NCBI RefSeq assembly: GCF_928381705.1
Contig: NZ_CAKMSR010000014.1
Span: 1 to 64,000 of the forward strand
Reading direction: 5' to 3'
Length of the DNA: 64,000 nucleotides
Source of the DNA: Rothia nasimurium
GTDB taxonomy: Bacteria; Actinomycetota; Actinomycetes; Actinomycetales; Micrococcaceae
The notes under the pieces were generated by a model. It was not told the origin of the DNA. It was given only the letters and a program-made list of their open reading frames with translations, and made no database searches. This document shows positions 17,258 through 26,414 of this stretch, one piece after another. Both the position numbers and the translations under genes were made by a program. Every line of letters starts with the position of its first letter. Position 1 is the stretch's first letter.

Positions 17258-17330
17258 AGCTTCTACTCTATCGAAAACCCTAGGAGCCGCAGCTACTACT
17301 GCCGCAGCGTCCTTTTCCCGAACCCAGAAC

Positions 17331-17398
17331 TTCACCCTACTCGTTCTCTCTTGACCCTATAGATTATCTCGGGGTCAAGAGAAAACGAATAGGGTGAA
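17331..17398. repeat. 68-bp near-perfect palindrome upstream of the HAD gene
   Basis: TTCACCCTACTCGTT..CTCTTGACCC and GGGTCAAGAG..AACGAATAGGGTGAA form arms of about 27 bp around a 14-base centre. There are only a few mismatches and no adjacent T tract matching an obvious terminator. It could be a small inverted-repeat element, an operator or a leader hairpin. It differs from the larger structured elements elsewhere in the window. Confidence 0.6.
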
Positions 17399-17471
17399 CA
17401 AAACAATGTCTTACTTATGATCCACATCCTCCTCCCCCGGAGGGGGCTGAGTGACAGTCGCGGTTATTTCC

Positions 17472-17705
17472 CTATTCAATACTCAAAAGGTCGCCCGGCG
17501 AGCATTCTAGAACATCACAAATAGCAAGGAGCGTACTAAACCGTATAGCTTTCGCACGATTGTTTTTGAGTTTAGAAAGATTAGCAACTGTCACCCCAAC
17601 CCGGTCTGATAGCTCAAGCAGCGTCATAGAACGTTGCTCCAGCAAAACACCCAGATTGCAATGGATATACTTACCGCTACTTTCAATCGAATCAGACAAG
17701 GTCAT
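17472..17705 (-). CDS. Xre-family helix-turn-helix regulator (YozG-like)
   Basis: The product is 77 residues and essentially one HTH domain: LGVLLEQRSMTLLELSDRVG, then VTVANLSKLKNNRAKAI as recognition helix, and AICDVLECSPGDLL. The ATG at 17705 overlaps the end of the DUF2975 gene by 14 bases with AAAGAG upstream, indicating translational coupling. The DUF2975-membrane-protein plus small Xre pair is a recurrent arrangement in which the regulator is thought to control the pair. The longer reading from 17876 adds a segment that is antisense-like and unconserved. Confidence 0.87.
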   Translation of the reverse strand: MTLSDSIESSGKYIHCNLGVLLEQRSMTLLELSDRVGVTVANLSKLKNNRAKAIRFSTLLAICDVLECSPGDLLSIE

Positions 17706-18234
17706 CGATCTCTTTCTGAAGCTCAACAGCCTGACGAATCGACCGTTGCAGCACGTAGAGCATTGCAAGCAACAGGAAGACAAGAACCATGACTGAAGTA
17801 TTGGTGAGCAAGCCGCCACTCCACTGCTCGTCCAAGCCAAGGCGGTGTGCCAGGAAGTTATTACCCATATCTTCAACTCCGCTGCCAGCTAGCCAGCCAA
17901 GCACTGCATAAGCTACAAGAGCAGCACCTTGTGACGTCTTTTGGGAGTATAACTGCCCCCTCTTAATGCGATTCAATATGAACCACATACCCCAGATAGC
18001 AACAAACAGGCTCACCGATTTAAGCACAAAGCCTGCCATAAGATATGCAAAGGGACCTCCGGCTGCCAGGTCAAAGCTGATTCCGCCTTCGATGGCCGGG
18101 CTGAGGAAGGTATGAAACTTCTGATCGATAAATACATTCAGGATGTAGGTGACGAGAAACAGGCTGCAGAGCAGAGCTAGTGCAGTTACATCCATCGACC
18201 AAAAACTTTTCTTTCTGGGGAGACCAGTAGACAT
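17692..18234 (-). CDS. DUF2975 membrane protein
   Basis: The product is 180 residues with four membrane segments (near residues 15-35, 60-85, 105-125 and 145-165). A conserved-looking RIKRGQLYSQKTSQG lies between helices 2 and 3. It is paired with the Xre regulator, which is typical of DUF2975. Function unknown. The start at ATG 18234 is set by GGAAGGAAGC upstream. A 15-bp palindrome at 18325-18339 lies about 90 bases upstream. Confidence 0.82.
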   Translation of the reverse strand: MSTGLPRKKSFWSMDVTALALLCSLFLVTYILNVFIDQKFHTFLSPAIEGGISFDLAAGGPFAYLMAGFVLKSVSLFVAIWGMWFILNRIKRGQLYSQKTSQGAALVAYAVLGWLAGSGVEDMGNNFLAHRLGLDEQWSGGLLTNTSVMVLVFLLLAMLYVLQRSIRQAVELQKEIDDLV

Positions 18235-18324
18235 GCTTGCTTCCTTCCAGGTCGGACGGCGATTGCTCCTGTCAACCTCAACACCAACCACATATTGTTT
18301 TTCAATACTATTGTTTATCGATAT

Positions 18325-18339
18325 TATCGTTTAACGATA
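18325..18339. promoter_or_regulatory. 15-bp palindromic operator candidate for the DUF2975/Xre pair
   Basis: TATCGTT-T-AACGATA is a perfect odd palindrome, with a second partial copy (TATCGATATTATCG) overlapping its left side. AT-rich sequence around it could hold the promoter. Binding by the Xre protein is an inference from position. Confidence 0.45.
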
Positions 18340-18382
18340 TGCAATGCAAGTGTTACCCGCACGCTTAACGCCAGGCTACAAA

Positions 18383-18428
18383 AAAGAGAGTACGCCTGCG
18401 CTTCGCGCATTATGGCGTACTCTCTTTT
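18383..18428 (-). terminator. tRNA terminator hairpin
   Basis: AAAAGAGAGTACGCC pairs with GGCGTACTCTCTTTT around a 17-base loop directly downstream of the tRNA gene on the minus strand. The T-rich side follows the stem in that direction. Confidence 0.8.
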
Positions 18429-18431
18429 GTG

Positions 18432-18505
18432 TAGCCCCACCGGGACTCGAACCCGGAACACAAGGATTTTAAGTCCTCTGCCTCTGCCAATTGGGCTATA
18501 GGGCC
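18432..18505 (-). tRNA. tRNA with anticodon UAA (Leu), short variable arm
   Basis: The minus strand folds as a 74-nt cloverleaf: acceptor GGCCCTA/TGGGGCT with a G1-U72 wobble and discriminator A, D-arm GCC-CAATTGGCAGA-GGC, anticodon arm GAGGA-CTTAAAA-TCCTT, a 5-nt variable loop (GTGTT) and T-arm CCGGG-TTCGAGT-CCCGG. The anticodon is TAA, reading UUA, hence leucine. Leucine tRNAs normally have a long variable arm and this one does not. CCA is not encoded. The own terminator follows. Confidence 0.88.
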
Positions 18506-18573
18506 TTGAGCGGGCGCCCGCCGGGTGAACCCCAGCGAGCGCTATCGCTTATACATTTATACCAGAAAAGTTC

Positions 18574-19959
18574 CTAGAGCTTTGCCTTGGTCTTCTCGGG
18601 TGCGGTGCCGGTAGCCTGCTGGAAGGCACGGCGGGGTGAACGCTGGTGACGGATCGATGAGGTGTCACGGCCGAAGATCTGGTTCAGGGCCCAGGTGGCC
18701 ATAACACGGGCGGTACGCTCGGTGGTGGGGATAGCGGTACCGTGGTAGCCACGGTGCATGAGCCAGGCCAGGGGGCCGCCAATAGTCTTGCCCTTGAAGT
18801 TAGCTACACCCTTCCACAGACCCAGGCCGGCGACAACGCCGATGGTCTCGTGGTAGTAGTCGGTCAGAGCTTCGCCGCGGCGCTTGGCCAGCAGGTTTTC
18901 TGCCAGTTTGAGAGCCTGGCGGGAGGCGTGCTGGGCGTTAGGTACGCAGAAGCCGCCGACGCCGCCACCGGAGAGGTCGGGTACAGCTGCGTTGTCGCCT
19001 GCTGCCCAGGCGTCCTCGATGATGCCCTCATCGCCAGCAACGCGCAGGTCAGCCTGCACACGCACGCGGCCGCGCTCGTCGATGGGGAAGTCGGTGTCCT
19101 TGAGCATGGGGGACGCTGCTACGCCGGCAGTCCAGATTAGGGTGTCGGTATCGAGTTCACCGGCGGGTGACTTGTCGCCCATGTTGATGAGCTGCAGGTG
19201 ACCGTCGGTAGCGTCGGAGAGTGAGGTGTTAAGCAGGACCTCGATGCCGCGGGCGCGCAGTTCAGCGACAACCTTTTCGGCGCGGTCTGCGGGGACCTCG
19301 GGCATGATGCGGGGGGCTGCTTCAACCATGACGAAGCGCAGGTCTGAGATGCGCAGGCGGTCGTTGCGGTTAACAGCTTCACGGGCCATGTCTTCAAGTT
19401 CGGAAATGGTTTCAACACCCGCGAAACCGCCGCCGACGATGACGAAGGTGAGGGCGCGACGGCGCTCGTCCTCGTCGGTGGTCAGGGAGGCGATTTCGAT
19501 GCGCTCGAGAACCCAGTTGCGAACAGAGACTGCTTCTTCAACGGTCTTCATGCCGATGGCAACCTCGGCCAGGCCGGGGATGGGGAAGGCACGGGTAACA
19601 GCGCCTGCGCCCAGGACGATTTCGTCGTAGGTCAGTTCGAAGGTTTCACCGGCGTTGATGGGTTCGATGGTCGCGGTCTTGGTAGCGTGGTTGATGGCTA
19701 CGACGCGGCCGCCGATGATTTCTGAGTCGCGCAGGTGCTGGCGCAGGGGTACGGTGGCGTTACGGCCTTCCATGGAGCCTGCTGCAACTTCGGGGAGGAA
19801 GGGCTGGTAGGTCATGTAGGGGTTGGGGTCGACAACGGTGACGACGCCGCCGGACTCCTTGATGACCTTCTGGATCTTCTTTGCGACGGTGAAGCCGACG
19901 TAGCCGCCGCCGACGATAAGGACGCGGGGGCGGTCCTGTGCAATCTTGTTGAATGCCAT
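18574..19959 (-). CDS. ndh: Type II NADH dehydrogenase (NDH-2)
   Basis: Membrane-associated flavoenzyme that passes electrons from NADH to menaquinone without pumping protons. The 461 residues contain the FAD dinucleotide fold VLIVGGGYVGFTVA near residue 14, the NAD fold FVIVGGGFAGVE near 170, the FAD-binding block DAWAAGDNAAV near 315 and the quinone-site-like AQHASRQA. The C-terminal amphipathic segment would give peripheral membrane binding. The start is the ATG at 19959 with AGGAAG upstream. It supplies the same respiratory chain as the sdh operon in this window. Confidence 0.93.
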   Translation of the reverse strand: MAFNKIAQDRPRVLIVGGGYVGFTVAKKIQKVIKESGGVVTVVDPNPYMTYQPFLPEVAAGSMEGRNATVPLRQHLRDSEIIGGRVVAINHATKTATIEPINAGETFELTYDEIVLGAGAVTRAFPIPGLAEVAIGMKTVEEAVSVRNWVLERIEIASLTTDEDERRRALTFVIVGGGFAGVETISELEDMAREAVNRNDRLRISDLRFVMVEAAPRIMPEVPADRAEKVVAELRARGIEVLLNTSLSDATDGHLQLINMGDKSPAGELDTDTLIWTAGVAASPMLKDTDFPIDERGRVRVQADLRVAGDEGIIEDAWAAGDNAAVPDLSGGGVGGFCVPNAQHASRQALKLAENLLAKRRGEALTDYYHETIGVVAGLGLWKGVANFKGKTIGGPLAWLMHRGYHGTAIPTTERTARVMATWALNQIFGRDTSSIRHQRSPRRAFQQATGTAPEKTKAKL

Positions 19960-20149
19960 GCGAGTTAACTTCCTGTTGGTGTAGTGCCGGTGTTCCGGCA
20001 AAAAGTCTCCATGCTTATATTGCCACTTTTGCGGGGTTTAAGCATAGTTTTGGGCGGTGTATTTGCTGTGAGCGTTTCTTGCCCTGCCGGTGTCTAGCCT
20101 TTCAGAGCGGGGTGAAGATTTGATGAAGACTAGATGAGGTGGGCGCGGG

Positions 20150-21574
20150 CTAGCGGCGACGGCTGCGTTTGATGATGTTGGTGAGCTGGTGGATGGAGCC
20201 GAAGGTGATGATGCCAACCCACAGGGTGAAGGATGCCAGCACGATGAAGGGCAGGATGCCGGAGTCTTCAACGGGGCGGACGGGTGCGGGGGCGGCTGCC
20301 TCGGTGATGGTTTCACCGGCCTGGTGGACGGGGGTTTCACTGATGCTGGGGGCAGCTGAAGCGGTGGTTTTGCGGTGGACGTTAATCCAGTCGCTCATGG
20401 AGCCCAACGGGTTGGTATCGGTGTCATCTGGAGTCGATTCGGCGAGGGCAGCCTTGGGGTTGATGATGCCGTAGCCGTAGAGGGCGTCGCGTCCGTCCAC
20501 CCCTGCATCGTCGCTGGAAGCGATGATGCGCTGGATCACCTGGTTGCCGGTCAGGTCGGGGTATTCCTCCATGATGAGGGCAGCAAGACCGGCGACGATG
20601 GGAGCGGCCGCTGAGGTGCCTGACCAGGTGGCGTACTTGTTGTTGGGGATAGCGCCGATCATGGACTCACTGGGAGCAGATACCGCTATAGAGATGCCTT
20701 GGGAGGATGAGGACCAGGAATCCTGCTTGTTCTTATCTACACCGCCGACGGTCAGCACCCCGGGCATGGTAGCGGGGGCGCCCACTTGGGTGAGGCCGGC
20801 ACCGCGGTTGCCGGCAGAAGCGATGATAATGACGCCTTTTTCTTCGGCGTAAGCAAAGGCTGAGTCCCAGGACTGGGGCCAGCTGGTTTTATCGGATCCA
20901 ACAGACAGATTGATGATATCTGCTCCCTGGTCGACGGCGTAGCGCACGGCGTCGGGAATCTGCTCATCGACCGAGCGGGTAGTGGAACCGGTGGTACCGA
21001 GTTCTAGGGCAATGGGCAGGATTGTGGCGTCTGGGGCTACGCCGATCATGCCGGCTGAGTCCCCGGGTTCACCGGAGTTAGCTGGGGTGGTTCCGTCATC
21101 GTGGCCGTGCCCTGCGATGACCGAGGCAACCAGGGTACCGTGCTCGGGTTCAATACCCAGGCCCTTCCAGCCCTTATTCTTGGTCGTTCCGGTCGAGGCG
21201 TCATAGCCGCTTTCTACGTTACCGGCCAGGTCCTGGTGGGTGCCGTCCACACCGGTATCGATCACAGCCACCGTCACCCCCTTACCCGTGGTCTGCTTCC
21301 ACAGGTCGGTAAAGCCGTACTGGGTCAGCCAGTACTGACGGGCACGGATAGAGTCGCCCTTGGGGGTAGCGATGGTGGGCACCGAGGCCAGGGCACTGGG
21401 GCTGGCACTAGCCTTAGACGTCGCCGTAGCTGAAGCACTGGCTGTGGGACTAGCACTGGCAGAGGGGCTAGCGGTGGTGGCACGAGCCGGTAGGACGCCT
21501 AGGGCCAGGGCCGTTGTGAGGGCAAGTCCGCTGGTGAGCAGGGCGGTGCCGGTGGAGAGTCGCCGAAAGGCCAT
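20150..21574 (-). CDS. Mycosin-like secreted subtilisin protease with C-terminal membrane anchor
   Basis: The product is 474 residues: signal peptide (to about residue 33), a Ser/Ala/Thr-rich linker (about 34-70), an S8 domain with Asp in AVIDTGVDGTH, His in EHGTLVAS, oxyanion Asn in IASAGNRG and Ser in SGTSAAAP. A Pro/Ala/Thr spacer, one membrane helix (LPFIVLASFTLWVGIITFG) and a basic tail close the protein. This is the architecture of type VII secretion mycosins, but no ESX genes are near. It follows ppx closely on the same strand, so the two may be cotranscribed. Confidence 0.88.
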   Translation of the reverse strand: MAFRRLSTGTALLTSGLALTTALALGVLPARATTASPSASASPTASASATATSKASASPSALASVPTIATPKGDSIRARQYWLTQYGFTDLWKQTTGKGVTVAVIDTGVDGTHQDLAGNVESGYDASTGTTKNKGWKGLGIEPEHGTLVASVIAGHGHDDGTTPANSGEPGDSAGMIGVAPDATILPIALELGTTGSTTRSVDEQIPDAVRYAVDQGADIINLSVGSDKTSWPQSWDSAFAYAEEKGVIIIASAGNRGAGLTQVGAPATMPGVLTVGGVDKNKQDSWSSSSQGISIAVSAPSESMIGAIPNNKYATWSGTSAAAPIVAGLAALIMEEYPDLTGNQVIQRIIASSDDAGVDGRDALYGYGIINPKAALAESTPDDTDTNPLGSMSDWINVHRKTTASAAPSISETPVHQAGETITEAAAPAPVRPVEDSGILPFIVLASFTLWVGIITFGSIHQLTNIIKRSRRR

Positions 21575-21583
21575 GGGCGGCTC

Positions 21584-22540
21584 CTAGCGGCTGGCGCGTT
21601 CGGCTACCGAGAGGGCCAGGCCGTCGAGAATATCTTTTTCTGAGGCAATGGCGCTGGTAACCGCTCCCCCGGTCAGGGTGCTGATGCGTTCAACGATGCG
21701 GGCCCAGACGACGGAGCCTGCCGGAATGACGTCTACGCGGCCCTCGTGCATGTAGGGTAGGGTGGCGCGGTCGGCGCTAGTCATCGCTACCATGTCGGCT
21801 GCGGTGCGGGAGATGTCCTTGATCGCGATCTCGGCCCGGTCAATCTTTTCGGGGTCGTAGGAGTCAAGACCCATCGCGTGGGCAGCTACGGTAGTGACGG
21901 TTCCGGCCACACCCACGACGCGGCGGGCAGCAGACAAATCGACAGAGGCGCTGGCGGTTGCGATGGCCCGGTCGGTATCTGCAATGACGCGGGCAACCTG
22001 GGTGACGTTAGCGGGGTCAGAGCTGATATGGCGTTCGGTCATGCGCACGCAGCCGATATCAACCGAGCGAGCTGCGACCAGGCCGTCCTTGTTTCCCAGC
22101 ACGAACTCGGTGGAGCCACCCCCCAGGTCAATTACCAGAGTCATCTCCTCGGTATTGCCCACGGACGAGACAGCCCCGGCAAAGGAAAGCTCGGCCTCTT
22201 CACGGCCGGTAATGACCTCGGGTTCTACCCCAAGAATCTCGCGGATTCCGTCGATAAAGATTTGGCGGTTGCCCGCGTCCCGGGTGGCACTGGTGGCGGC
22301 AAAGCGCACCTGCTCTACCCCGTACTCGCGCAGCAGGTCGGCGTATTCGCGGGCCGCGGCGAAGGTGCGTTCCAGGGATTCTTTGGCTAGCCAGCCGGTG
22401 GCGTCCACGCCCTTGCCCAGGCGCACGATCTTCATGTGACGCTCAAGGTCGGTGAGCACAAAGCCGTGTTCGGTGGCTTCGGCCTCGGCGATGAGCAGGC
22501 GAATTGAGTTGGTTCCGCAGTCGATAGCGCCAACGCGCAT
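21584..22540 (-). CDS. ppx: Ppx/GppA exopolyphosphatase-family phosphatase
   Basis: Hydrolyses polyphosphate and/or pppGpp. It is an ASKHA-fold enzyme of 318 residues, the short actinobacterial form without the C-terminal HD domain. Phosphate-binding motifs are visible: AIDCGTNSIRLLIAE near residue 5 and LVIDLGGGSTEFVLG near 133, with the catalytic Glu in VITGREEAELSFAGA. Gene order ftsB-DUF501-ppx matches Rv1024-Rv1026. Only nine bases separate it from the downstream protease gene. Confidence 0.9.
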   Translation of the reverse strand: MRVGAIDCGTNSIRLLIAEAEATEHGFVLTDLERHMKIVRLGKGVDATGWLAKESLERTFAAAREYADLLREYGVEQVRFAATSATRDAGNRQIFIDGIREILGVEPEVITGREEAELSFAGAVSSVGNTEEMTLVIDLGGGSTEFVLGNKDGLVAARSVDIGCVRMTERHISSDPANVTQVARVIADTDRAIATASASVDLSAARRVVGVAGTVTTVAAHAMGLDSYDPEKIDRAEIAIKDISRTAADMVAMTSADRATLPYMHEGRVDVIPAGSVVWARIVERISTLTGGAVTSAIASEKDILDGLALSVAERASR

Positions 22541-22604
22541 GGTTACTCCCGGTGACTCGTAGGGCAGGTATAGGTGATGTATGGGGGCGGACGCCGGTGG
22601 GCGG

Positions 22605-23186
22605 CTAGTTGCGCCAGGCGGGGTCGCAGTGGCAGGTTTCGGGGGTCCACCACTCAGCGATAAGGTCGAGGGTTGCGTCGCCGTAGGGGTTGATGCCGCG
22701 GCCTACGGCCAGGGTGTGGCCGAGCACGGCGTGCAGGCACTTGACGCGAGTGGGCATGCCACCGGCTGAAACGCCCTCAATTTCGGGTACTTCTTCTAGA
22801 CCGGCCTTGACGCGAATACGTTCGCGCTCTGCCAGGTAGTTCTCGTGGGCGCCCCGGTAGGCGGCTGCCTTACTCTCGTCATCGGTGACTTCATCGGTCA
22901 TCTCGTACATGGCGCCCTCCGCTTCGAGGCGGGAGGCTGCGGCGGTGATGACGGGGTGGGCCAGGTAGAAGGTGGTGGGGAAGGGTGAGCCGTTGGCCAG
23001 GCGCGGGGCGGTGGCGGCTACCAGGGGATTGCCGCAGACGCAGCGGGCCGGGATTTCCACGACATCGCGCACGGTGCGACCTAGCTGGGCTGAGAGCACT
23101 TTCAGGTCAAGCTCGGTGGGGGTGAGGGTTTCGGCAGTGACGCCGAAGCCGTGGGGCTGGTGGTCGGTGCTCGCGGGTGTGGTCAT
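22605..23186 (-). CDS. DUF501-domain protein
   Basis: The product is 193 residues with the DUF501 landmarks: an N-terminal LDLKVLSAQLGRTVRDV, then VCGNPLVAATAPRL and PFPTTFYLAHP, and at the C-terminus RVKCLHAVLGHTLAVGRG ending with HCDP. The conserved Cys/His residues could bind metal. The function is unknown, but it sits invariantly between the FtsB/DivIC-like protein and Ppx in actinobacteria. Same strand as its neighbours, with gaps of 43 and 64 bases, so an operon is likely. Confidence 0.9.
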   Translation of the reverse strand: MTTPASTDHQPHGFGVTAETLTPTELDLKVLSAQLGRTVRDVVEIPARCVCGNPLVAATAPRLANGSPFPTTFYLAHPVITAAASRLEAEGAMYEMTDEVTDDESKAAAYRGAHENYLAERERIRVKAGLEEVPEIEGVSAGGMPTRVKCLHAVLGHTLAVGRGINPYGDATLDLIAEWWTPETCHCDPAWRN

Positions 23187-23229
23187 GGTGTCCTTAGAAG
23201 ATGGTGCTGGTTTCTCTAGTCTACCGGCG

Positions 23230-23877
23230 CTAGCGGTTGGTGGCGGTAGCGCTAGAGCTAGCTGAGGGGCTGGCGCTGGGGCTGCTTGAGGTGCCGGGGG
23301 CGGGGCTGCTGACGGAGGTGTCTTCAGCAGCTAGTTGCAGGGAGCCCCAGAGTTTGGTGGTCCAGGAGTCTTCGGGGGCGGTTTTAGCCGATGCGCTGGT
23401 GTCATCCGCTAGTTCGCTGGTGGAGTCCAGACCCACGACCAGGTAGGGGGTCTCCCCCGGCTGTACGTAGAAGAGACGGCTTTTAGCCTGTTGTTTGACG
23501 TAGTTGTCGTCCTGCCACCAGCTGACCTGGGCGTTTAGTGAGTCCTGCTCGGCTTGCAGGGCAGCGATGCTGGCTTTGGCGTCGTTGATTTCGTTGTTCT
23601 GACGGATAAAGGAGGTCAGGGGGTTGTAGACCGACAGGGCGATGATCACCAGCACGATGGCGAAAGTGATGAAGTGCCCGCTAAAGGAGTGGGCGGCTAC
23701 CGGGGTGGCCAGCTCCTGTGCGGGGGTTTCTGCGGTCTCAGCACGCAGGGGCTTAGCTGCCCGGGCGCGGCGGGATTTAGCCTGCTTTTCCCGGGAGGGG
23801 GCGGACGCTGGCTTGCCCAGGCCGAAGCCGAAAAAGGCTGCGATGGGGTTGGGTTTCTTACCCGGTGTGCGTGCCAT
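23230..23877 (-). CDS. FtsB/DivIC-like septum formation initiator
   Basis: A 215-residue single-pass protein of the divisome. It has a basic cytoplasmic N-terminus (about 75 residues), a membrane helix near 78-98 (FITFAIVLVIIALSVYNPL), then a coiled coil (NEINDAKASIAALQAEQDSL) and the family motif WWQDDNYVKQQAKSRL with YVQPGE. A Ser/Ala/Pro-rich disordered tail follows. It bridges FtsQ/FtsL in the septal complex. The start at ATG 23877 is set by GGAAGAG upstream. It lies downstream of eno on the same strand. Confidence 0.9.
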   Translation of the reverse strand: MARTPGKKPNPIAAFFGFGLGKPASAPSREKQAKSRRARAAKPLRAETAETPAQELATPVAAHSFSGHFITFAIVLVIIALSVYNPLTSFIRQNNEINDAKASIAALQAEQDSLNAQVSWWQDDNYVKQQAKSRLFYVQPGETPYLVVGLDSTSELADDTSASAKTAPEDSWTTKLWGSLQLAAEDTSVSSPAPGTSSSPSASPSASSSATATNR

Positions 23878-23972
23878 AATGTGCTCTTCCTGCCCTCTCG
23901 TCCGTGAGCTTCCTATTTTACCGCCTGAACTGGGCACCCGCTGAACGGTCCTGCCTTCGCCCTTAAAGGGCA

Positions 23973-24005
23973 GTGCCCCGACCAGGGGCAACCTGGCCGG
24001 GGCAC
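23973..24005 (-). terminator. Hairpin after eno
   Basis: GTGCCCCG-ACCAGG pairs with ACCTGG-CCGGGGCAC between the eno stop and the ftsB gene. Probably a partial terminator that lowers readthrough from the strongly expressed eno. Confidence 0.55.
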
Positions 24006-24042
24006 GGGCGTCCTTACTCTCTTACCTTAGAGAGTGGGCAGA

Positions 24043-25539
<1,497 letters not shown>

Positions 25540-25703
25540 GGTGGGGTGGCGGTGCTCTTCTGCCCGCCGACCCTCTCATTCCTCGCCTGGCGGCTCGTCA
25601 TGATTCACGCCCCGCCTAACGGCGGATTCCACTCGCTCTTATGTACTGACGCACCCGCTCGCTACATCCAGCCAGCGGGCTGCCAGAGCACCGCCACCCC
25701 ACC
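25540..25703. repeat. Structured intergenic element 2 (mazG/eno)
   Basis: GGTGGGGTGGCGGTGCTCT at 25540-25558 is exactly complementary to 25685-25703. The interior carries CACGCCCCGCCTAACGGCGG, identical in the element at 45084, and the Arg/His-free words ACCCGCTC and GAGCC-like CAGCC of that element. It ends four bases before the mazG stop codon. No frame codes for anything recognisable. Confidence 0.7.
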
Positions 25704-25706
25704 GCC

Positions 25707-26414
25707 TCAGTCGCGTATCAACCCTTGCACATACATCCGCAGGGCCCGTTCCGCGTCAAGCCCGGCAACGCGGGCAGAAACTACCAGCTCATAGAGGTAG
25801 GCACCCAGCTCCTGCTCGTTGGCGAAGGCAGGGGGCTGCCCACCGGCGTCCGCACCGGTGAGGTTAAGCCCGGCGGCCTCGGCTCTCTCCACGACCTTGG
25901 CGGCGAGGGCGAGCGCGGGCAGGGCCGGTGGAAGCCCGTCGAAGGGGCCGGTGCGTTCGGGTTTTTCGGCTTTTTTGAGCTGGTCCCAGGTGTCGTAGAT
26001 GTCGGCGGCGCTGAGCTTTTCGCGGCCCTGGTCGGTGGACGCGAAGACGTGGGGGTTGCGGCGCACCAGTTTGGCGGCGATCCCGTCGATAACGTCCTGC
26101 ATGGTGAAGCCGCCCTGCGCGGCGGGGGTTTCGGCGGCCATGGTGGCGTGGAAGATGACGTTGAGCAGCACATCCCCGAGTTCTTCGCGCAGCAGGGGCA
26201 GGTTGACTCCGCCGGGGGCTTCAACGGCTTCGGCTACCTCGTAGGTTTCTTCGATGAGGTAGTGCATGATGGACGCGTGGGTTTGGGCGGACGTCCAGGC
26301 GCAGCCGTCGGGGCTGCGGAGGGTCTGCATGAGCCCCATCAGGTGCTCGAAGCTGCCCCCGAGATCACCGGGTTCTGGTACGGGTGCGGGGTGCTCTTGT
26401 CTGGGCCGGGTCAT
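25707..26414 (-). CDS. mazG: MazG-family nucleoside triphosphate pyrophosphohydrolase
   Basis: House-cleaning enzyme that hydrolyses (d)NTPs to monophosphates. The 235 residues include the metal-binding helices LIEETYEVAEAV near residue 52 and REELGDVLLNVIFHA near 75, followed by RRNPHVFA and the DTWDQLKKAEK motif, all typical of MazG. A Pro/Gly-rich region and a helical C-terminus complete it. The ATG overlaps the add stop codon by four bases (ATGA), so the two are translationally coupled. This is the last gene of the run before the structured element. Confidence 0.92.
   Translation of the reverse strand: MTRPRQEHPAPVPEPGDLGGSFEHLMGLMQTLRSPDGCAWTSAQTHASIMHYLIEETYEVAEAVEAPGGVNLPLLREELGDVLLNVIFHATMAAETPAAQGGFTMQDVIDGIAAKLVRRNPHVFASTDQGREKLSAADIYDTWDQLKKAEKPERTGPFDGLPPALPALALAAKVVERAEAAGLNLTGADAGGQPPAFANEQELGAYLYELVVSARVAGLDAERALRMYVQGLIRD

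Noticed and set aside
20150..21574. Type VII secretion locus around the mycosin-like protease
   Set aside because: No EccB/C/D or WXG100 genes flank it. The protease sits behind ppx and before ndh, so a local secretion system is not supported.
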